The translations under genes and the position numbers were made by a program. A DNA stretch of 64,000 nt from Aplectana chamaeleonis (Eukaryota > Nematoda > Chromadorea > Rhabditida > Cosmocercidae). This document shows, piece after piece, positions 56,901-64,000 of the stretch; position 1 is the stretch's first letter; every line of letters starts with the position of its first letter. A model generated the notes under the pieces. It was not told where the DNA came from and did no database searches. It saw only the letters and a list, made by a program, of their open reading frames with translations. Location of the stretch: assembly GCA_029168955.1 (NCBI GenBank), contig JAPDOI010001722.1, positions 85,293-149,292 on the forward strand, written 5' to 3'.

Positions 56901-59900
56901 AGCCGGGACCCAAGTGGGAGTGCACAGAGCGCCGGAAACGGTAGTCGGGATCCGAGTGGGAGTGCACAGCGCGCCAGAAAATGGTGTCGGGACCCAAGTG
57001 GGAGTGCACAGAGCGCCGGAAACGGTAGTCGGGACCCGAGTGGGAGTACACAGAGCGCCGGAAAAGGTAGTCGGGACCCGAGTGGGAGTACACAGAGCGC
57101 TGGAAGAGGTAGTCGGGATCCAAGCGGGAGTGCAGAGTGCGCCGGGAAATGTGGACGGGATCCAAGTGGGAGTGCACAGAGCGCCGGAAAAGGTAGTTGG
57201 GCTCAAGTAGGAGTGCACAGAGCGCCGGAAAAAGTGGTCGGGATCCAAGCGGGAGTGCAGAGTGCGCCGGGAAATGTGGACGGGATCCAAGTGGGAGTGC
57301 ACAGAGCGCCGGAAAAGGTAGTCGGGACCCGAGTGGGAGTACACAGAGCGCCGGAAAAGGTAGTCGGGACCCGAGTGGGAGTACACAGAGCGCCGGAAAA
57401 GGTAGTCGGGACCCAAGTGGGAGTGCACAGAGCGCCGGAAAAAGTAGTCGGGACCCGAGTGGGAGTACACAGAGCGCCGGAAAAAGTGGACGGGACCCAA
57501 GCGGGAGGGCACAGCGCGCCGCGAAAAGTGGTCGGGACCCACGCGGGAGGGCACAGAGCGCCGGAAAAGGTAGTCGGGACCCGAGTGGGAGTGCACAGAG
57601 CGCCGGAAAAGGTGGTCGGGACCCAAGTGGGAGTACACAGAGCGCCGGAAAAGGTGGTCGGGAGCCGAGTGGAACTACACAGAGGGCCGGAAAAGGTACT
57701 CGGGACCCAAGTGGGAGTACACAGAGCGCCGGAAAAGGTAGTTGGGACCCAAGTGGGAGTGCACAGAGCGTCGGAAAAAATGGTCGGGACCCAAGTGGGA
57801 GTGCACAGAGCGCCGGCAAAAGGGGTCGGGACCGAAGCGGTAGTGCACAGAGCGCCGGAAAAGGTAGTCGGGACCCAAGTGGGAGTGCACAAAGCGCCGG
57901 AAAATGTGGTCGGGACCCAAGTGGGAGTGCACAGAGCGCCGGAAAAGGTAGTCGGGACCCAAGTGGGAGTGCACAGAGCGCCGGGAAAAGTGGTCGGGAC
58001 CCAAGCGGTAGTGCACAGAGCGCCGGAAAAAGTGGTCGGGACCCAAGTGGTAGTACACAGAGCGCCGGAAAAGGTAGTTGGGACCCAAGTGGGAGTGCAC
58101 AGAGCGCCGGAAAAGGTAGTAGGGACCCGAGTGGGAGTACACAGAGCGCCGGAAAAGGTAGTCGGGACCCAAGTGGGAGTGCACGGAGCGCCGGAAAAGG
58201 TAGTCGGGACCCGAGTGGGAGTACACAGAGCGCCGGAAAAGGTAGTCGGGACCCGAGTGGGAGTACACAGAGCGCTGGAAAAGGTATTCGGGACCAAAGT
58301 GGGAGTGCACAGAGCGCCGGAAAAGGTAGTCGGGACCCGAGTGGGAGTACACAGAGCGCCGGAAAAGGTAGTCGGGACCCGAGTGGGAGTACAGAGAGCG
58401 CCGGAAAAGGTAGTCGGGACCCGAGTGGGAGTACACAGAGCGCCGGAAAAGGTAGTCGGGACCCAAGTGGGAGTGCACAGAGCGCCGGAAAAGGTAGTCG
58501 GGACCCGAGTGGGAGTACACAGAGCGCCGGAAAAAGTAGTCGGGACCCAAGTGGGGTACACAGAGCGCCGGAAAAAGTGGTCGGGATCCAAGCGGGAGTA
58601 CACAGAGCGCTGGAAAAGGTAGTCGGGACCCAAGTGGAAGTGCACAGCGCGCCGGAAAATGTGGTCGGGACCCAAGTGGGAGTGCACAGAGCGCCGGAAA
58701 AAGTGGTCAGGACCCAAGTGGTAGTACACAGAGCGCCGGAGAAAGTGGTCGGGACCCAAGTGGTAGTACACAGAGCGCCGGAAAAAGTAGTCGGGACCCA
58801 AGTGGGAGTACACAGAGCGCCGGAAAAAGTGGTCGGGACCCAAGTGGAAGTGCACAGAGCGCCGGAAAATGTGGTCGGGACCCGACTGGGAGTGTACATA
58901 ACGCCGGGAAATGTGGACGGGACCCAAGTGGGAGTGCACAGAGCGCCGGAAAAGGTAGTCGGGACCCGACTGGGAGTGTACATAACGCCGGGAAATGTGG
59001 ACGGGACCCAAGTGGGAGTGCACAGAGCGAAGGGAAAAGGTAGTCGGGACCCAAGTGGGAGTGCACGGAGCGCCGGAAAAGGTAGTCGGGACCCGAGTGG
59101 GAGTACACAGAGCGCCGGAAAAGGTGGTCGGGACCCAAGTGGGAGTGCACAGAGCGCCGGAAAAGGTAGTCGGGACCCAAGTGGGAGTGCACAGAGCGCT
59201 GGAAAAGGTAGTCGGGACCCAAGTGGGAGTGCACAGAGCGCTGGAAAAGGTAGTCGGGACCCAAGTGGGAGTGCACAGAGCGCCGGAAAAGGTAGTCGGG
59301 ACCCGAGTGGGAGTACACAGAGCGCTGGAAAAGGTAGTCGGGACCCAAGTGGGAGTGCACAGAGCGCCGGAAAAGGTAGTCGGGACCCGAGTGGGAGTAC
59401 ACAGAGCGCCGGAAAAGGTAGTCGGGACCCAAGTGGGAGTGCACAGAGCGCCGGAAAAGGTAGTCGGGACCCAAGTGGGAGTGCACAGAGCGCCGGAAAA
59501 GGTAGTCGGGACCCAAGTGGGAGTGCACAGAGCGCCGGAAAAGGTAGTCGGGACCCGAGTGGGAGTACACAGAGCGCCGGAAAAGGTAGTCGGGACCCGA
59601 GTGGGAGTACACAGAGCGCTGGAAAAGGTAGTCGGGACCCAAGTGGGAGTGCACAGAGCGCCGGAAAAGGTAGTCGGGACCCGAGTGGGAGTACACAGAG
59701 CGCTGGAAAAGGTAGTCGGGACCCAAGTGGGAGTGCACAGAGCGCCGGAAAAGGTAGTCGGGACCCAAGTGGGAGTGCACAGAGCGCCGGAAAAGGTAGT
59801 CGGGACCCGAGTGGAAGTGCACACACTGCCGTAAAAGTGGTCGCAACCCAAGTGGTAGTACACAGAGCGCCGGAAAAGTTAGTCGGGACCCGAGTGGGAG

Positions 59901-62900
59901 TACACAGAGCGCTGGAAAAGGGAGTCGGGGCCCAAGGGGGAGGGGACAGAGCGCCGGAAAAGGTAGTCGGGACCCGAGTGGGAGTACACAGAGCGCCGGA
60001 AAAGGTAGTCGGGACCCAAGTGGGAGTGCACAGAGCGCCGGAAAGGTAGTCGGGACCCAAGTGGGAGTGCACAGAGCGCCGGAAAAGGTAGTCGGGACCC
60101 GTGGGAGTGCACAGAGCGCCGGAAAAGGTGGTCGGGACCCAAGTGGGAGTGCACAGAGCGCCGGAAAAGGTAGTCGGGACCCAAGTGGGAGTCCACAGAG
60201 CGCCGGAAAAAGTGGTCGGGACCCAGGTGGGAGTACAAAGAGCGCCGGAAAAGGTAGTCGGGACCCAAGTGGGAGTGCACAGAGCGGCGGAAAAGGTAGT
60301 CGGGACCCAAGTGGGAGTGCACAGAGCGCCGGAAAAAGTGGTCGGGACCCAAGTGGGAGTGCACAGAGCGCCGGAAAAGGTAGTCGGGACCCAGTGGGAG
60401 TGCACAGAGCGCCGGAAAAGGTAGTCGGGACCCGTGGGAGTGCACAGAGCGCCGGAAAAGGTAGTCGGGACCCAAGTGGGAGTGCACAGAGCGCCGGAAA
60501 AGGTAGTCGGGACCCAAGTGGGAGTGCACAGCGCGCCGGAATATGTGGTCGGGACCCAAGTGGGAGTACACAGAGCGTTGGAAAAGGTAGTCGGGACCCA
60601 AGTGGGAGTGCACAGAGCGCCGGAAAAGGTAGTCGGGACCCGAGTGGGAGTACACAGAGCGCCGGAAAAGGTAGTCGGGACCCGAGTGGAAGTACACAGA
60701 GCGCCGGAAAAGGTAGTCGGGACCCAAGTGGGAGTACACAGAGCGCCGGAAAAGGTAGTCGGGACCCAAGTGGGAGTGCACAGAGCGCCGGAAAAGGTAG
60801 TCGGGATCCAAGCGGGAGTGCAGAGTGCGCCGGGAAATGTGGACGGGACATAAGTGAGAGTGCACAGCGCGCCGGAAAAAGTGGTCGGGATCCAAGCGGG
60901 AGTGCAGTGCGCCGGAAAAAGTAGTCGGGACCCAAGTGGGAGTACACAGCGCGCCGGAAAAAGTGGTCGGGACCCAAGTGGTAGTACACAGAGCGCCGGA
61001 AAAGGTAGTCGGGACCCGAGTGGGAGTGCACAGAGCGCCGGAAAAGGTAGTCGGGACCCGAGTGAGAGTACACAGAGCGCCGGAAAAGGTAGTCGGGACC
61101 CAAGTGGGAGTGCACAGCGCGCCGGAAAATGGTGTCGGGACCCAAGTGGTAGTACACAGAGCGCCAGAAAAGGTAGTTGGGACCCAAGTTGGAGTGCACA
61201 GAGCGCCGGGAAAAGTGGTCGGGACATAAGTGAGAGTGCACAGCGCGCCGGGAAGAATGGTCGGGATCCAAGCGGGAGTGCAGTGCGCCGGCAAAGGTAG
61301 TCGGGACCCGAGTGGGAGTACACAGAGCGCCGGAAAAGGTAGTCGGGACCCGAGTGGGAGTGCACAGAGCGCCGGAAAAAGTAGTCGGGATCCAAGTGGG
61401 AGTGCACAGAGCGCCGGAAAAGGTAGTCGGGACCCAAGTGGGAGTACACAGAGCGCCGGAAAAGGTAGTCGGGACCCAAGTGGGGGTGCACAGAGCGCGG
61501 GAAAGGGTAGTCGGGACCCGAGGGGGAGTACACAGAGCGCCGGAAAAGGTGGTGGGGACCCAAGTGGGAGTGCCCCGAGCGCCGAAAAAGGTAGTGGGGA
61601 CCCGAGTGGGAGTACACAGAGCGCTGGAAAAGGTATTCGGGACCAAAGTGGGAGTGCACAGAGCGCCGGAAAAGGTAGTCGGGACCCGAGTGGGAGTACA
61701 CAGGGCGCCGGAAAAGGTAGTCGGGACCCGAGTGGGAGTACACAGAGCGCCGGAAAAGGTAGTCGGGACCCGAGTGGGAGTGCACAGAGCGCCGGAAAAG
61801 GTAGTCGGGACCCGAGTGGGAGTACACAGAGCGCCGGAAAAGGTAGTCGGGACCCAAGTGGGAGTGCACAGAGCGCCGGAAAAGGTAGTCGGGACCCGAG
61901 TGGGAGTACACAGAGCGCCGGAAAAGGTAGTCGGGACCCAAGTGGGAGTGCACAGAGCGCCGGAAAAGGTAGTCGGGACCCAAGTGGGAGTGCACAGCGC
62001 GCCAGAAAATGGTGTCGGGACCCGAGTGGGAGTACACAGAGCGCCGGAAAAAGTAGTCGGGATCCAAGTGGGAGTGCACAGCGTGCCGGGAAAAGTGGGC
62101 GGGACCCGACTGGGAGTGTACATAACGCCGGGAAATGTGGACGGGACCCAAGTGGGAGTGCACAGAGCGCCGGAAAAGGTAGTCGGGACCCGAGTGGGAG
62201 TACACAGAGCGCCGGAAAAGGTAGTCGGGACCCAAGTGGGAGTGCACAGAGCGCCGGAAAAGATAGTCGGGACCCGAGTGGGAGTACACAGAGCGCCGGA
62301 AAAGGGAGGCGGGACCCGAGTGGGAGTGCACAGAGCGCCGGAAACGTGGTCGGGACCCAAGTCAGAGTGCACAGAGCGCCAGAAAAAGTGGTCGGGACCC
62401 GAGTGGGAGTACACAGAGCGCTGGAAAAGGTAGTCAGGACCCGAGTGGGAGTACACAGAGCGCCGGAAAAAGTAGTCGGGACCCAAGTGGGGTACACAGA
62501 GCGCCGGAAAAAGTGGACGGGACCCAAGCGGGAGTGCACAGCGCGCCGGGAAAAGTGGTCGGGACCCAAGCGGTAGTGCACAGAGCTCTGGTAAATGTGG
62601 ACGGGACATAAGTGAGAGTGCACAGCGCGCCGGGAAGAATGGTCGGGATTGAAGCGGGAGTGCACACAGTGCCGTAAAAGTGGTCGCAACCCAAGTGGGA
62701 GTGCACAGCGCGCCGGAAAAAGTGGTCGGGACCCAAGTGGTAGTACACAGAGCGCCGGAAAAGGTAGTCGGGACCCGAGTGGGAGTACACAGAGCGCTGG
62801 AAAAGGTAGTCGGGACCCAAGTGGGAGTGCACAGAGCGCCGTAAAAGGTAGTCGGGACCCGAGTGGGAGTACACAGAGCGCCGGAAAAGGTAGTCGGGAC

Positions 62901-64000
62901 CCAAGTGGGAGTGCACAGAGCGCCGGAAAAGGTAGTCGGGACCCGAGTGGGAGTACACAGAGCGCCGGAAAAGGTAGTCGGGACCCGAGTGGGAGTACAC
63001 AGAGCGCTGGAAAAGGTAGTCGGGACCCAAGTGGGAGTGCACAGAGCGCCGGAAAAGGTAGTCGGGACCCGAGTGGGAGTACACAGAGCGCCGGAAAAGG
63101 TAGTCGGGACCCAAGTGGGAGTGCACAGAGCGCCGGAAAAGGTAGTCGGGACCCGAGTGGGAGTACACAGAGCGCCGGAAAAGGTAGTCGGGACCCGAGT
63201 GGGAGTACACAGAGCGCCGGAAAAGGTAGTCGGGACCCAAGTGGGAGTGCACAGAGCGCCGGAAAAGGTAGTCGGGACCCGAGTGGGAGTACACAGAGCG
63301 CTGGAAAAGGTAGTCGGGACCCAAGTGGGAGTGCACAGAGCGCCGGAAAAGGTAGTCGGGACCCGAGTGGGAGTACACAGAGCGCCGGAAAAGGTAGTCG
63401 GGACCCGAGTGGGAGTACACAGAGCGCCGGAAAAGGTAGTCGGGACCCGAGTGGGAGTACACAGAGCGCCGGAAAAGGTAGTCGGGACCCAAGTGGGAGT
63501 GCACAGAGCGCCGGAAAAGGTAGTCGGGACCCGAGTGGGAGTACACAGAGCGCTGGAAAAGGTAGTCGGGACCCAAGTGGGAGTGCACAGAGCGCCGGAA
63601 AAGGTAGTCGGGACCCAAGTGGGAGTGCACAGCGCGCCGAAATAAGTGGGCGGGACCCAACTGGAAGTGCACACAGCGCCACAGCAAATGGCCTGAATCC
63701 AACTAGGGGTTTACAGCGCGCAGGGAAAAGTGGCCTGGACCCAAGTGGGAGTGCACAGCGCGCCAGAAAATGGTGTCGGGACCCGAGTGGGAGTACACAG
63801 AGCGCCGGAAAAAGTAGTCGGGACCCAAGTGGGGTACACAGAGCGCCGGAAAAAGTGGTCGGGATCCAAGCGGGAGTACACAGAGCGCTGGAAAAGGTAG
63901 TCGGGACCCAAGTGGGAGTGTACATAACGCCGTAAAAGCGGTCGCAACCCAAGTGGGAGTGCACATCGCGCCGGGAAGAATGGTCGCGATTGAAGCGGAG
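47931..64000 (+). repeat. 42-bp minisatellite array C, about 16 kb
   Basis: About 380 units. The common unit contains GTCGGGACCCAAGTGGGAG, TGCACAGAGCGCCGGAAAAG and GTA. Two main forms differ at linked sites: one with CCAAGTG and GTGCACAG, the other with CCGAGTG and GTACACAG, the second often with GCTGG in place of GCCGG. In long stretches they alternate, giving an 84-bp higher-order unit. Rare forms (GATCCAAGCGGGAGTGCAG, GACTGGGAGTGTACATAACG, GCCACAGCAAATGGCCTGAA) are scattered and recur in blocks. Edge units at 47931-48120 are the most diverged, as expected from unequal exchange. The array continues beyond the window. Five of the six frames stay open because 42 is 14 codons; only the frame reading the TAG in GGTAGTC is closed. 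Confidence 0.97.
48111..49635 (+). repeat. Higher-order block of array C delimited by marker units
   Basis: The unusual unit with GCGCCACAGCAAATGGCCTG occurs at 48159 and 49629, exactly 1470 bases (35 units) apart, and again at 63676. Around the second and third copies the flanking units match for more than 200 bases (CGCGCCGAAATAAGTGGGCG before; TAGGGGTTTACAGCGCGCAG and CCAGAAAATGGTGTCGGGAC after). It shows amplification of multi-unit blocks, not only single repeats. Confidence 0.8.

Noticed and set aside
47931..64000. CRISPR array
   Set aside because: Units are directly adjacent and there are no unique spacers; the organism is eukaryotic.
47931..64000. Telomeric or subtelomeric array
   Set aside because: No TTAGGC-type telomere repeats were seen in the window. 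A subtelomeric or centromeric position cannot be judged from this sequence.

Overview
This is repeat-dominated eukaryotic DNA, most likely from a nematode. The evidence is a set of short introns (about 38-83 bp) with GT...(T)TTNAG ends, an RTE-clade LINE of the type abundant in strongylid (hookworm-like) nematodes, and dense nested DNA transposons. The species is inferred from these families, not proven. No bacterial-type gene, rRNA or tRNA was recognised.

Layout. 1-0.98 kb: AT-rich DNA without a recognisable gene. 0.98-9.1 kb: a degenerate CR1/Jockey-like LINE reverse transcriptase gene, cut into three pieces by two insertions. The first (about 1.86-5.10 kb) carries nested DNA elements. The second (5.68-8.71 kb) is a composite element made of a 21-bp hairpin, a 42-bp minisatellite and a long foldback, flanked by the 8-bp repeat GGAATCCC. 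9.1-11.4 kb: a tandem duplication and a TTAA-flanked piggyBac-like element. 11.5-15.65 kb: a second copy of the composite element, inverted. 17.2-24.6 kb: an old inverted duplication about 3 kb per arm. 25-38.4 kb: fragments of three or four multi-exon genes, all on the minus strand, separated by MITEs. One is a hAT-transposase-like C-terminus with an acidic tail, one has an Arg-Gly-rich C-terminus, one is a Lys/Ser-rich SP-motif protein, and one is a coiled coil. 39.85-43.0 kb: a nearly complete but dead RTE retrotransposon with an 11-bp target-site duplication. 43-47.5 kb: MITEs and a palindrome of palindromes. 47.59-64.0 kb: the third copy of the hairpin header, a pure (TG)n tract, and a 16-kb array of the same 42-bp minisatellite that runs off the window.

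Main conclusion. The three 42-bp arrays (6.4-8.0, 12.5-15.1 and 47.9-64 kb) look like one mobile-element family, not three independent satellites. Each follows a diverged copy of the same header in the same relative orientation. In the two copies whose far side is visible, the array ends in the same short link and then a long inverted repeat. The very long open frames across the arrays are most simply explained by a repeat length divisible by three.
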